DNA of 64,000 nt from NCBI GenBank assembly GCA_030710605.1, contig CP092877.1, positions 6,714,395 through 6,778,394 of the forward strand. Reading direction: 5' to 3'. This document shows, piece after piece, positions 32,520 through 44,829 of the stretch (the first letter of the stretch is position 1; each line of letters begins with the position of its first letter). The position numbers and the translations under genes were made by a program. The stretch is from Cordylochernes scorpioides. Its lineage: Eukaryota; Arthropoda; Arachnida; Pseudoscorpiones; Chernetidae. Below the pieces are notes generated by a model. The model saw nothing but the letters and a program-made list of their open reading frames with translations, was not told the origin of the DNA and did not search any database.

Positions 32520-33915
32520 ACTTAGAGGACGGTGTAGCCCAGCCTTGATAGCCAGGCTTTACTGAGAGGACGGTGTATCCCAGCCTTGATAGCCAGGCTT
32601 TACTGAGAGGACGGTGTAGCCCAGCCTTGAAAGCCAGCCTTTACTTAGAGGACGGTGTAGCCCAGCCTTGATAGCCTGGCTTTACTGAGAGGACGGTTAA
32701 GCCCAGCCTTGATAGCCTGGCTTTACTGAGAGGACGGTGTATCCCAGCCTTGATAGCCAACCTTTACTGAGAGGACGGTGTAGCCCAGCCTTGATAGCCA
32801 ACCTTTACTTAGAGGACGGTTAAGCCCAGCCTTGATAGCCTGGCTTTACTGAGAGGACGGTGTAGCCCAGCCTTGATAGCCAGGCTTTACTGAGAGGACT
32901 AGTAGCCTAGCCTTGATAGCCAACCTTTACTGAGAGGCCGGGGTACCCCAGCCTTGATAGCCAGCCTTTACTGAGAGGGCGGTGTACTCGACACACCCTT
33001 GATAGCCAGCCTTTACTGAGAGGCCGGGGTACCCCAGCCTTGATAGCCAGCCTTTACTTAAAGGACGGTGTAGCCCAAACACCCTTAATAGCCAACCTTT
33101 ACTTAGAGGACGGTGTAGCCCAGCCTTAATAGCCAGCCTTTACTGAGAGGCCGGGGTACCCCAGCCTTGATAGCCAGCCTTTACTTAAAGGACGGTGTAG
33201 CCCAAACACCCTTAATAGCCAACCTTTACTTAGAGGACGGTGTAGCCCAGCCTTAATAGCCAGCCTTTACTGAGAGGCCGGGGTACCTCAGCCTTGATAG
33301 CCAACCTTTACTGAGAGGGCGGTGTAGCCCACACACCCTTGATAGCCAGCCTTTACTGAGAGGCCGGGGTACCCCAGCCTTTACTGAGAGGGCGGTGTTG
33401 CCCACACACCCTTGATAGCCAACCTTTACTGAGAGGACGGTGTAGCCCACACACCCTTGATAGCCAGCCTTTACTGAGAGGCCGGGGTACCCCAGCCTTT
33501 ACTGAGAGGGCGGTGTTGCCCACACACCCTTGATAGCCAACCTTTACTGAGAGGGCGGTGTAGCCCACACACCCTTGATAGCCAGCCTTTACTGAGAGGC
33601 CGGGGTACCCCAGCCTTTACTGAGAGGGCGGTGTTGCCCACACACCCTTGATAGCCAACCTTTACTGAGAGGACGGGGTACCCCAGCCTTGATAGCCTGG
33701 CTTTACTGAGAGGACGGGGTACCCCAGCCTTGATAGCCTGGCTTTACTGAGAGGACGGTGTAGCCCAGCCTTGATAGCCTGGCTTTACTGAGAGGACGGT
33801 GTAGCCCAGCCTTGATAGCCTGGCTTTACTGAGAGGACGGTGTAGCCCAGCCTTGATAGCCAGGCTTAACTAAGAGGACGGTGTAGCCCAGCCTTGATAA
33901 CCTGGCTTTAATGAA
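32520..33915 (-). repeat. 41-bp minisatellite, right arm (about 34 copies)
   Basis: Reverse-complement relative of 1,160-2,412, about 140 bp longer, with a different order of unit variants. A block around 33,340-33,650 shows a repeated multi-unit pattern in which the CCACACACCC variant recurs about every 110-120 bp. Confidence 0.95.
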
Positions 33916-35029
33916 CATCTGGTTTGGCGGTGAGGGAAGGGATTTCTTTTGAAGATATCGCTGAATCTTTTATTGTTCAATTTCAAATTTTCGCGAATGT
34001 ATTTTTGACTCTCTCTCTCTCTCTAGGTATATATAAAATAATTATAAGTGAATTCGCATGTTAAGGCGAATATTCCTCCACAGATTGGGACCACCCACAG
34101 AAGTGCAGGCAGTTAGTAAGGCTCGAGCCAACTCTGTTCTCTTTCTTCAGTAACCCGCTATTACATTCCTCTGTACTACATAGGCTGGGAATTAAACGGA
34201 CCCACCCCGATGTAAGGACGCTAACCCTAAATAAACGGCTGGAGGCCGCTTTACTCGTCATATTTTCCTTACAAGCATTTTCTACAGTACAGTTCCGGAT
34301 CTTTAACCTTACATTCCTACACAATGCACTATGCCCCATTTAAATAAAAACGGAAGATGAAAGAGAAAATGTTCACGCCTTTCCAAAAATGAATATCATT
34401 TCCAAATATCTCTAAAGTAGACAGAGAGAAGAGCGGCTGCCAAGTTCAGCCCTCGACGTTATTAATGGACACCAAATGAATGGTTTAAAATTACGACCAC
34501 CACCGCCTCCATCAACCTTTGTTTCTTAGATCTGTCTAGCTCTTTCACTCTCATATTTAGAACTTGGTAGCTTTGGAATAAAACCCTCTTTTCTGATAAT
34601 AGATTCGTTAATAGAGTATTTTCATTATTATATATCTAAAATTTCCTTCATCCCTATATATACGATATATCATATTAAAGGTATACTAGCTCTCACCAGC
34701 AGTGAAAATGTTATATTCAATAACCAGGCCTAAACAATAGAATTGTCTATCTGTGCACTTAAAAAATACCTAGTTGTGTAGAACTGGAACAATTTTCTTT
34801 TTAATTCTATCTCAATGTCCTGAATCTACCAGGCTTTACTTATTCTGACTATATAAGGTGTGTACAATAGGTTTACGAACTCAAAATATAATTTTGGCTG
34901 TGTTAATGATATATTCTGTTTGTATTCAAATTGGCTACACGACGGTACAATTCTCGAGACCCACAAGGGTTCGCGTCAGTAAATCGCAAAAAAATAATAA
35001 TTTCTTGTGTCAACGCGACTTGCTTTTAG
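33916..35029. other. Right-arm distal flank, no gene seen
   Basis: Mirror of 75-1,150, with a (CT)n tract at 34,009-34,025. No supported coding feature. Confidence 0.55.
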
Positions 35030-35245
35030 TGCTGCTTTGAAGTTAGGGAATATAAGTAAATGTCATTAGGTACTAGATCTGGGGAATATGGTGGTTATGA
35101 GGAAGGATTTCAATTCTGTTTGTTGCCAAATATTCAGAATCACAAATGTGCCGTGTGTGAGCGATGGTGTAAAATCCAATTACCATTTGATCATTCCCTG
35201 TCGTTTTTTAATTGCTTTCTTTCAATGTCTCAACATGTCAAATAA
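35030..35245 (-). pseudogene. mariner-type transposase relic
   Basis: On the minus strand the sequence reads through CDSEYLATNRIEILPH, then, with an indel, PPYSPDL followed by VPND. This is the LPHPPYSPDLAPxD signature around the third catalytic residue of mariner transposases. The left-arm partner runs off the window start. Confidence 0.65.
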
Positions 35246-36225
35246 ACGACCTTGTCGTGTCTTCTAAGAACAATGTCTTATTCGAAGTCTGGAATACAAT
35301 TTTTTTATTTTGAATTAAACATCTTTAGATTTTGGGTCTAGGCTGTACCTCGCTATAGGCGGATTGGCGTTTGATTTCAGGTTCAATCTGTATACCCATG
35401 TATGTGATTACTTCCATTCCGAGTCCGTTTTTGTTACTTTCAACATGTTCTAAAACGTATCGGGCAGGAAGATCTTCTGATTGTTTGTATGGAATCTTAG
35501 GATGGATTTTTCTGGAACTTTTCAGGATTCAAATATTATTCTTCAATGTATCTCCAGTCATTTCAAATATCCTTCTTCATTTCCCGTGAACTGATTCGAG
35601 GTTTATTATTTATCAACTTGATTATATGTGCGATATTTCTGTTAGAATATGGCGGCATTATGGATAATTTTCAATTTAGAGTCTGCCATGTTATTCGTTT
35701 AAACTAAAGAATAGTGTTTGCTTAAGGGCGTCGTTGGGGACTGCATGATTAATCATGCCCAAAGTATAGGTAGCTAGCTGATTAGAAAGTTTAACACCAA
35801 ATTCTATTCGAATTCTTTTCTCTAATTTCCTATCTATTGAAAATCACCGAATCACTAGTAGTAACCTTTAAAAAATTCCTAATATTAGCACGTATGCATT
35901 CACACTATTGTCCAAAACCTAAAGAAGTTGTACCTTTTAACATGTATATCGGGATTCAATAACTCTGAAAGATATTTTATACACAGTGAACTTTATTGAA
36001 AACACACGAGATAACGAAGTGTGAACAAAATTGAATCTGTCTCATTTAAAAAATAAAAACAGACAACCAAAGACTTTCCACTTCCTTATGTTTTGTCCAT
36101 AATGTATATACACTTCTTTAGTCTTTATAACACAGTGAAATATTTCTGTAACAACAGCTATAAATATTTTTACGTGTTCAAAGGTTCGGACATACATGGT
36201 ATAATCATAGTGGCTACAGACCATA
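35246..36225. other. No gene seen
   Basis: AT-rich single-copy-looking sequence beyond the inverted duplication. Open frames are short and without motifs. Confidence 0.5.
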
Positions 36226-37065
36226 TTGAGAAAACCTTGGCATTTTAAAATAGCTTTCACCCCCCTCTTAAAATTCACAACTGAAAATGAGTCTAATGGC
36301 TTCCTACCCTTTTTATATATACTTTTCGAAAATAAATTAAATTATCTTCAAAAAAGTGTTTTTAGAAACCCTAGCCACTCACCAGTATACCTCCATGCCA
36401 ACTCCTTTAGGCCTATCTGCCATAAAATTTCCCTTGTGGAACTCTCACCAAACGTGCCTTCACACATTGCTCCACTGATGAACTTAAATATATAGAATTG
36501 AACACTATCCAGGAAGAATCAATATCGAATGGATATACGAAGGAATTTATCAATAAACATTCATATAAAATTAATAGCATTCATAGTAAGAAAGATTTGA
36601 AAAATAAATTTATAATGCCATATGGAGCAGGAGCTGAGAAAATAGCTCATATTTAAAAAAAAATCTGGAATAACCACTGTTTTAAAAAATGCACCATCTT
36701 TAAAGACTATAGTCCGAAATACAATTACAAAGCAGAAAGTGGAGATAGGGAACACAAAAGACGTTGTGTATAGGATCCCATGTAAAAGCTGCAATGTATC
36801 CTACATTGGAGAGACAGGCCGTTTCCTTGGGACCAGACTCCAAGAACACAAATCTTCTTGGAAGTATGCAAAGGAAAGGTTTGCCATGGTGGAGCATGGT
36901 CTCCGATCGGGACATCAGCCAGATTGGGAAAATACTTCCACTATTTACAGGGGCATCCAGAACTCACCCCAGAGGAAGTTCCTGGAGGCCATAGCATCAA
37001 TGAAGGACCCTGCTAGTGTGAACAGATATGAAGAGATCCCCGAACCTTATGTGTCTCTTTTAACT
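36226..37065 (+). pseudogene. Penelope-like element relic: RT end plus GIY-YIG endonuclease
   Basis: Residues NESNGFLPFLYILF and SVFRNPSHSPVYLHANS...HKIS (36,290-36,440) match the conserved tail of Penelope-like RT. After a stop-ridden linker, the frame at 36,739-37,065 encodes VVYRIPCKSCNVSYIGETG then LGTRLQEHK and HGLRSGHQPDWENT. These are the GIY-YIG nuclease landmarks (Y, YIG, R, H, E). The endonuclease part is intact as a reading frame, while the RT body is absent. Old relic, plus strand. Confidence 0.85.
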
Positions 37066-39519
37066 TTTTTTTTATATAATAAACGCAGTCAACTTCTTTT
37101 GTTTCTTATTTTTGTTTCCTTATATTGTGTTTCAAAAACATTTTATAAAATGCTGCATTCTAAAAAGCCGTCAATTTTCATAATATTTTTATTGTATTAT
37201 TATTATTATTAATTTTTTTATGTATTATTATCAATAATTGTTTTTGACCAATGAAAAATTTGTTTTCATGTCATCTACAATAATTTGTGAATTAAATTCA
37301 CTGTGCAATAAATTGATAAAGAGGGAGCAATCTCTCGAAATATTTTGAGAAAAAAAATGTTTTTTTTTTTCTTTACAGATCCAGGTACGCCCTTTTATAT
37401 AATCTTAATTAATGGATCGCCTTTTGACTTAAACTTATAATTAAATTAAATATCTATGTAAAAAAATTGTCTTGGGAATATAGTATTTAGCTTTTGGCTT
37501 TAGAAAAATCTGATCCCCAAAAACTTCTACGAAGGTCTTTATTTTCAAGTTTATAGAACAGTGCTAGCATATGTAGCGCCTAGCATCTGCTTCGAGCACC
37601 AAGTTTGGGCTTTCACCTATTTCTACTGAATAATGTTCTGTTTGCCAACAACCCAGACTCACTTAAAATACCAGAGCACTCGGTTCGTTCTCAACTGTAA
37701 GTTTTCAATATTTTTACATTCAACATCTCTGTTGTATATATGTGTGTATATGTGTGTGAATTGATATAATATCAGGTGTATGTTTGCAGGAACTCTGACC
37801 TCTGGTTATAAATGGACATATTGGTGGACCCTACAATTTATTTTTATAGTAATATTCACTTGAAAATAAATGTATGTCCCTCTTTTTAAGTAATTTAAAA
37901 TGATATAGAAATAACACTATAAATAATTTATTTAGGAAAATCTATAACCTTCAACAAACAATTTTAAATTTATATTTTATCATTTAATGCCCTTTGTAGC
38001 GACTCTATATATATTTTTTGATATTTATTTTAAAAATTAATGTCAATTTATTTATAGAGACGCCTTATATCTATATATAATTTGAATACATTAATATGTA
38101 CATTTCAAATTATATATTACTTTATGTATAAAATATATAGTATAAATATGTTTCAAAATGATATTAATGTTTTATATTAAAATCAATAATTTTATTAATT
38201 TTTAAATTTTTGGAATATAATATATTTTTAATAACATATAAATATAGTTAAAAGATATAAGGTTATTTCAACATATACTAAAATATGCAAAAAAATACTA
38301 ATTCGATTCCTAAAATTACTTCTTAAAAAGTATGTAATCCTATATATATGCGCACCATGTATATTAGTCTAGTTTGTAAAATAATATTTATAAAAGATAT
38401 CTGTGGATTTATTATATATATATAGATTATATAGGACGAAAATATATAACAAAAAAGAGGTATTTATTAAGAAATCAGTCCATCGCTCCAAAATAAACTT
38501 CATTTTCCCCCTGTAATTACAATTTAAAAATAAATAAGATAGCAGCCCCATTTTTAAGACCTGATATATTTATTTTAAACCCCAAAATAATAAATGCTAG
38601 TATTTTCTTGTTATTCCTAGAGAGAATACACTATAATTTTAAAAACTATTATAGGAAGACTTTTAGAGTTTTAATTGCCAGACATTTTTTTTAATCCACT
38701 ATTTCTTGGTGACTAGGATGCCATTTATTTGCTTGTAGATTTTTGTAGACTAATTTTATTCTACTTCCTATTTATATAGAGATCAAAAAAATTCTAGCTA
38801 CTTAGTCTAATAGTTTGAAGAATGTTGTATTTCTCAAAAATATCGCAATATATAATGACATTTAATTTAAAATATTTGAATCATCTAAACGAAAAATATA
38901 TGACCGTTTTTGAACATAATTATTTTTATATATATATAATAAAATATATTAATATACAAGTATTTTAATCCTAATAAAACATCATTTTTTTAAAGTCGTT
39001 GCTTGTATATAGCTTTAAAATATCGATATACAGAAATCTATGGTGAGTTTATCTTCTTAAGATTTTAAAGGGGGAATGTGTTAAATAGCTTCACCTTGAT
39101 ATTTAAAATATAAACTCACTCTCAATAAAATATTCAACTATTTTATTCATAAAATTTGTATCAATAACTTTTAAATATTTTGCTTTTTAATGGGTGTGAT
39201 TTTCAGTCCTCACACAATGTCGAAGCAACTCGAAATATTAAAGAAAATAAATAATCGTATTCTCTAGAACGTAGTGACAAACATTTGCTATAAAATATTA
39301 AATAAGAAAATACGTTAATCTAGCATTGTGACATTTCGAAAGAATTTATCTCCCTTTTAAACAAAATCTTTAAAGTGGACGACATCGGGTCAAAAGTTAA
39401 TTATATCACTTTTCCAGAATGAAATAATTTTATTGATAATAAATGTTTCCCCCCTACAAACATAACTTGATAATAGCAATACTTTCTTACTGGAAAAGGA
39501 TTGAGACATGTCAGCCTAG
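37066..39519. other. Penelope 3' flank, then very AT-rich sequence without genes
   Basis: A hairpin GAGGGA-GCAA-TCTCTC followed by GAAA at 37,321-37,340 lies about 270 bp after the endonuclease frame, a spot where Penelope-like elements often carry hammerhead-related structures. Beyond 37,400 there are many TATATA runs and no coding motif. Confidence 0.5.
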
Positions 39520-39750
39520 TAATGGTATCGCCTTTAGTTCCCACTTCTGCGATCTTATTGTATCAGTCCCATCTTCTGTGAATTTATCGCCTTTGTTCTG
39601 TAACCTTTTTTATTTTGGTATCACCTTCAGTTACACTTTGTGTGAACTTATTGTTTTGGTATCACCTTCAGTTTCACCTTCTGTGACATTAGTGTTTTGA
39701 TATCACCTTTATGTCATCCTTCTGTGAATTTGTTTTGAAATCACCTTAAA
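39520..39750 (+). repeat. Degenerate ~45-bp tandem repeat
   Basis: Words TATCACCTTCAGTT, TCTGTGAATTT and GTTTTGGTATCACC recur four or five times with drift. Confidence 0.6.
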
Positions 39751-40619
39751 TCCCCTACCCTCTCTTCACTTACAAGATAAAAATATATTCTCTATTTTTT
39801 TTTCTAGACTATAACAGTTTCATAAATATTGGAAAATAGTTTTATATTGAACATTATATAAAATGTGCAATAACAAATGCTATATTATCAAAAGTCTATA
39901 ATCACATCGCGGCTTTCTGTCAACACAATAAGAGGCTGGTAGGACGGTGACCGTCTTCTTTTCTGAGATATATTTACCTGTTGCAATAAATAACACAAAT
40001 ACGGATAACATAGCTTCCAATATAATTTGAAGGTGAATATTATGTAGAGGATCAATATGGGAGATGATAGTAATTTATTCAAACTTGTAAGAATCCTCCT
40101 TGCCCTGATAAAAAAAAACGTTCATTTTCATCCTGTAGACCCAAGCTGTCTCCACAACGCATTCTTCTTGATATATTCTAGTCATATATATTTACATATG
40201 AAACATAATTTAAAAATGAAATGATAAAAATCTATTTACATATTTCCACAAAGGTAGACAGTAGACTCTTCCTTCAAGCGTCTATTGTTTATTCTTAATC
40301 CACTATATTTAAATGGTTAAAATTTGTAAAAATACCCTAATTTATTTAAAACACACCATCTTTAATCCTCCAATCGATAATTTAAAAATTAATGCTTATT
40401 TTATCTTATTTAATAATACACTGAAATTTTATCGTTTGATTAATGTATTGGGAGTATTAATAAGTTCATGCGGTTTTGATAAAGATGGCGCTACTAGTTT
40501 ATTATTCCACTTTTCCATCTGGCAAGACCATTATTTTGAAGGGTCATCACAAGGCTTCCTTTTTCAGTAACCACCATTTCTCTGAAGTGTAAACAACCTA
40601 GTTTCTGTTTGCTCCTAAA
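39751..40619. other. No gene seen
   Basis: AT-rich; nothing supported. Confidence 0.5.
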
Positions 40620-40736
40620 ATGTCAACTTTTGTACCAAATAATGTGTTTTTGCGGGGAGTTTTACTTCATTACTTCAATATGAAGAAAAAGGCTGCTGAG
40701 AGTCATCTTATTTTAGTGTAAGTTTATGGTGACCAT
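40620..40736 (+). pseudogene. mariner transposase N-terminal fragment
   Basis: From ATG at 40,620 the frame gives LRGVLLHYFNMKKKAAESH then LILV, a stop, and VYGD. This matches the start of the helix-turn-helix region of mariner transposases (LLFFFNMKKxAAESHR type). The rest is not recognisable downstream. Confidence 0.75.
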
Positions 40737-42534
40737 AATAATATCATCTATTTCATAAACACCCAACCTTCCTTAAGTCTCTAATATAAGTGACATGAGT
40801 CTGAGATGTTTTGCTTTGTTCTATCTTTTTCTATCATTAAAACAAATACATAAAAATAGGGCTGCTATCTATTCAATTATATCTCTACGGAACAATACGT
40901 CGTCAGCCATCGTATGTTTTTAAAGTTATAAATCGATTCAATATAACAATGGGAAACAATCAGGCTTCTCATAGCTGCCTGCCACTACAGATGTGCAAGA
41001 CAATCTCTGTTAGCTTCCTTTTCTTTATTCCTCGTTGTAAATATCTTGTACATTCTTGTTCATACTGTAAATATGTTCTTTCCTTTCTGTGTAAAATAAA
41101 GGATTCTATCAATGTACGATCGTATTAAATGTGTATCCGATGAAATTAAATTTTAATAAAGATTCTTTTTATTTGCAAATTTCTCTCCTCTCTATATGAC
41201 TCAGTGTGTATGTGAAACAAGTTTATGTTTTTAGAGGCCACAAAGGTTCAATTGATGTTTTTTTTACCTCTAAAATACCAAATATTTAACCCTAAAACAC
41301 TGATGTTTATTGTTGTAAACTTGTACCAGATTTGATGGCGAGTAGAATGTATTACTAAAAAGATAAAATGAAATATCGTTTTTTTACTGGCTGCGAAAGG
41401 AAACGTGATTTAATAAATACACACACAAAGCTTTATTAAGACCGCCGGTCTTATACAGATTCACCACAGGAAGAAAGTAAGCATGGATTCGATAAACAAT
41501 CACATCAACTACATTCTCTTCTTTTATTCATCATAACGTTCCAATCATCCCTCTCCTTTTCCTCTCATTAAAGGTTATGTTTAGGCATTTTTCATATTAT
41601 TGATGAGAAAAGTATAATTTTAATATGGGGGATAGATATTCGCCAAAGCCTTGGTATCAATAAAAAGAGATGGTACAACGAGCTCAAGACATAGATGTCT
41701 GGCGTCGCATCGTGTTTGGGATGTAATATGTACAGTGGGCCACAACGTTCGATCGGGAATAAAATTATATTACTACTATACTCGCAACAGGGATTATTAC
41801 ATTCAGTGTTACAAAATTTTAAAGTAGTCTACTAGTCTACTAGAACTACGTTTTATGTACAGGAGACTTCATGCAATAAGAAGCCTGATAATAAATTAAG
41901 AGAGACAGCTGGAAAGGGTAGTAAATCCAGTATCTGAAATGCAGGCTGGGTCCCGCAGTGGCCTGTGCCACGATACATGCATAGTGAGGATGACGTATAG
42001 GACGATGCCGTCGAATTTTCAGCAATTTTGAAGTTTATTTGAAGCTAAGTCTCCTAATACATTATCTGAATGGAACAGGATTTAGGGGTCCTGTGAAGCT
42101 ACAATCACGGTGATATGAGGCCGCTGAACGGAGGAATATAGAGAAGATCTTGGTGAGCTCGACAATTTTTACAATTCGAAATATTTTATGAAATAAATAA
42201 AGCTTCCAGGGCTAGGTTTCTTGTGCAACTTTTTATTTTCAAGTTTTCCAACCTGTCAGTCCTTCAACAGGAGTTTCACGTCAAAATATTATTTTAAAAT
42301 ATTTTATTGACATCCTTAGTCAATTGTTAATAAGAAATTGAACAAAGATAAATGATGCTTGAAAAATCGACGATATACAAGCACATTCTATTCAAAACCT
42401 CCCAGAAACCCCATAGTCCAAGAATTCTGGAAACACTTACATAGCACATAGTTCCAAAACGGGGACCAGATTACTTATAGTTTAATCGGCAGAAAGATGC
42501 AGAGATAGTTTAAGCTAAAGAAAGGAAGGTAGTT
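40737..42534. other. No gene seen
   Basis: AT-rich non-coding sequence. Nothing above the level of chance open frames. Confidence 0.5.
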
Positions 42535-42770
42535 TTTTTTTTTTTACCCGGGCCGGACGGGGACACATACCCGCCCTCTCCACCCGGGTGACGGCTCCAG
42601 GTCCCCTCGTTAGGCCTAGTGACCTCCCAACACTCCAAGGAGGTCACACCCCCCTCCATGCTCCAGGAGGAGGGCGATATTCAAGGCACGCAGGTAGGCA
42701 GTACTGGGCACAAAGAGACGCGTGGAAGGAGCCAGATTGTATTGGAGCCTGAAGTGGAACATCTCATACC
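42535..42770 (-). mobile_element. Probable 3'-truncated retroelement tail on the minus strand
   Basis: A poly-T run at 42,533-42,545 is directly followed by a GC-rich ~220-bp block starting ACCCGGGCCGGACGGGG, sharply different from its AT-rich surroundings. Read on the minus strand this is a GC-rich sequence ending in poly-A, as expected for a LINE or SINE 3' end. No protein match. Confidence 0.45.
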
Positions 42771-43238
42771 TTTACAACTATTTAATTCCTAGACAAATCT
42801 AGAGAGAGTTTCGTAGACCTTTTTGAAATTTGTAAACATTGCATTTAGTTGAAGTATAAGTGAAATAAATTACAAAATAGAAATTTAATTCTTAATCGGA
42901 ATCTTATCTATTTCAATAGATAAGTGAATATAAAAATACTGAGAGGAAATAAAAGTGAAGATATACACACCTAGTCAATATTTTTGAAAAAAAAAAAAGA
43001 ATTATAACAGCGCCTTTTTTCTTCAATTTTGTCTTTCAATTTTTTTATTATTATTATTATTTTCAAAATAAATATTTATATAAATAAAATGCTGGTTTAA
43101 ATGCAACACCCTGAAAGAAGCATGCAAATAACATGAAATTTACAACATGCATTAGCGGAGGTGAGATATGCAAATGATTAGAATTCCAGCACAGACGCAC
43201 ATCACGCGCGCCTGTGGCTCCACTTCAAATAACTATTT

Positions 43239-44222
43239 ATGACTTGGAAAGCCTACCGAGATTGTGGATTATCTTTCAGGAAAATCGGTAGTCGTGTTGG
43301 ACGAAACCAAATTACTGTAATGCGGATATGTGATCGTTGGATGCAGGAAGGTACGACGGACCGACGTGTTCGATCGCATCCACCTCAGTGCACCACTTCA
43401 CCTGCTGACAGGCAAATTGTGCGCATGGCAGTGACAGATCGCTCAGTTACATCACGAACCGTAACCCAACACATTCAGTCTGTAACGCATCATTCAGTGT
43501 CTGCGCGTACTATTCGACGCCGTTTACAGCAGAGTGGTCTGTCCGCAAGACGTCCATTGCTTCGTCTACCCTTGACGCACAACCACAGACGTCTCGGCCG
43601 CCAATGGTGCGATGAAAGAAAGATGTGGACGGCAGAATGGAATGAAATTGTCTTTACTGACGAGTCACGCTTCTGTCTGCAACACCACGATGGTCGGATT
43701 CGAGTCTGGCAACACCGAGGAGAGAGGATGCTGAACAGCTGCGTTATGCACCGCCACACTGGTCCTGCACCGGGTATTATGGTATGGGGCGGTATTGGAT
43801 ATCACTCTCGCGCTCCTCTAGTACGCATTGCCGGTACTTTAAACATCTAACGCTACATCTCCGAGGTGTTGGAGCCAGTTGTCCTTCCTTACCTTCAGGG
43901 CTTGCCCACAGCCATATTCTAACAGGATAATGCGCGACTACACGTGGCACACATTGTCCAAAGGTTCTTCGCCAATCGCCAGATTGAATTGCTTCCCTGG
44001 CCGGCAGGCTCTTCGAATCTTTCGCCGATAGAAACCATGTGGTCCATGGTTGCTCAACGATTGACCCAGATTACATCCCCAGCTGCCACACCAGATTAAC
44101 TTTGGCAAGGTGTGAAAGCTTGGTCTGCTGTACCTCAAGAACACATCGAAAGTTTCTTTGAATCAATGCCGAAGCGTGTGGCAGCGGTGATCTCCAACAA
44201 TGGCGGCTACTCTGGCTACTGA
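43239..44222 (+). pseudogene. Tc1-family transposase, full length but with three in-frame stops
   Basis: One frame runs 327 codons from ATG 43,239 to TGA 44,220-44,222, without a frameshift. The N-terminus has the paired-like HTH (AYRDCGLSFRKIGSRVGRN). FTDESRF supplies the first catalytic Asp. QDNARLHVAH and, 34 residues on, SPIETMW supply the second Asp and the Glu (DD34E). Stops interrupt after TLNI (43,850), in AIF*QDN (about 43,921) and TPD*LW (about 44,099). Terminal inverted repeats were not clear. Confidence 0.92.
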
Positions 44223-44309
44223 TACTAGCAGGAACCACTTCTCAGAAGTCTATAAATTTAATCGTTTGATACTTGATCAACATGTGATCAACAATAAAAA
44301 ATAGAAAAA

Positions 44310-44490
44310 ATTAAAAATAGGTGCTCGTGGTCAGAATATGCCTTTTTTGTTTTTAATATATATTTATATTGAAAAATCAGAAAAGGCATACCCTGACCAC
44401 GAGCGCATGTGCTTTTTAGATGGCAGAGCGCCATCTAGTGGAACAATAATCAACTAAACGTTGATTTAGCCTGTTCCTTGATATTTGGCC
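44310..44490 (-). mobile_element. Short interspersed element X, copy with inverted halves
   Basis: GGTGCTCGTGGTCAG (44,321) and CTGACCACGAGCGCATG (about 44,394) are inverted around an AT-rich centre. The downstream part carries TAGATGGCAGAGCGCCATCTA. Relatives at 31,915 and about 61,970. Confidence 0.6.
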
Positions 44491-44589
44491 AACCCATTTT
44501 CTTGATAAATCAAGAAAGGGGTATTAAAGGCCAAACTTGCGTAAATACGCTAACATGTGAAAACATAATGTAAAAAAAATCTTGATTTC

Positions 44590-44826
44590 TCAGGAAGCCT
44601 CTGGGGCACACCAGCGACAATTCCCCCATAAGGCAGCGTTCACATCGAGTATCTAAGACAGAGAGAGAGAAAAAATAATGCAGAAGGAAGTCGAGGCCAT
44701 GCTAGAGAGGAAGGTAATTCAGCCATATGTCCCTGGTCGGCCCCTATGGTGCTGGCCAAGAAGAAGGACAGCACATGAGATTCTGCGTGAACTTCCGGCG
44801 GTTAAATGTCTTCCCTGCAGGCTGTG
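44590..44826 (+). pseudogene. Ty3/gypsy RT N-terminal fragment
   Basis: Three frames in order give DNSPIRQRSHRVS, MQKEVEAMLERKVIQP, PMVLAKKKDST and MRFCVNFRRLNVFP. This is the classic start of gypsy RT (linker, EV..ML..GVI.PS.SPW, then the RF.VDYR.LN block). It stops abruptly where the LINE-like relic begins. Confidence 0.8.
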
Positions 44827-44829
44827 GCG

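Larger units (their letters stand above)
23370..35065 (-). repeat. Right arm of the large inverted duplication
   Basis: This is the partner of 1-11,757 in reverse orientation. Compared with the left arm it has an extra segment at about 24,872-25,680, an inserted short element near 31,915-32,075, and a LINE with different internal deletions. It lacks the local duplication seen at 10,702-11,287 and about 180 bp corresponding to 6,640-6,830. The arm ends inside a mariner relic near 35,065. Confidence 0.93.
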
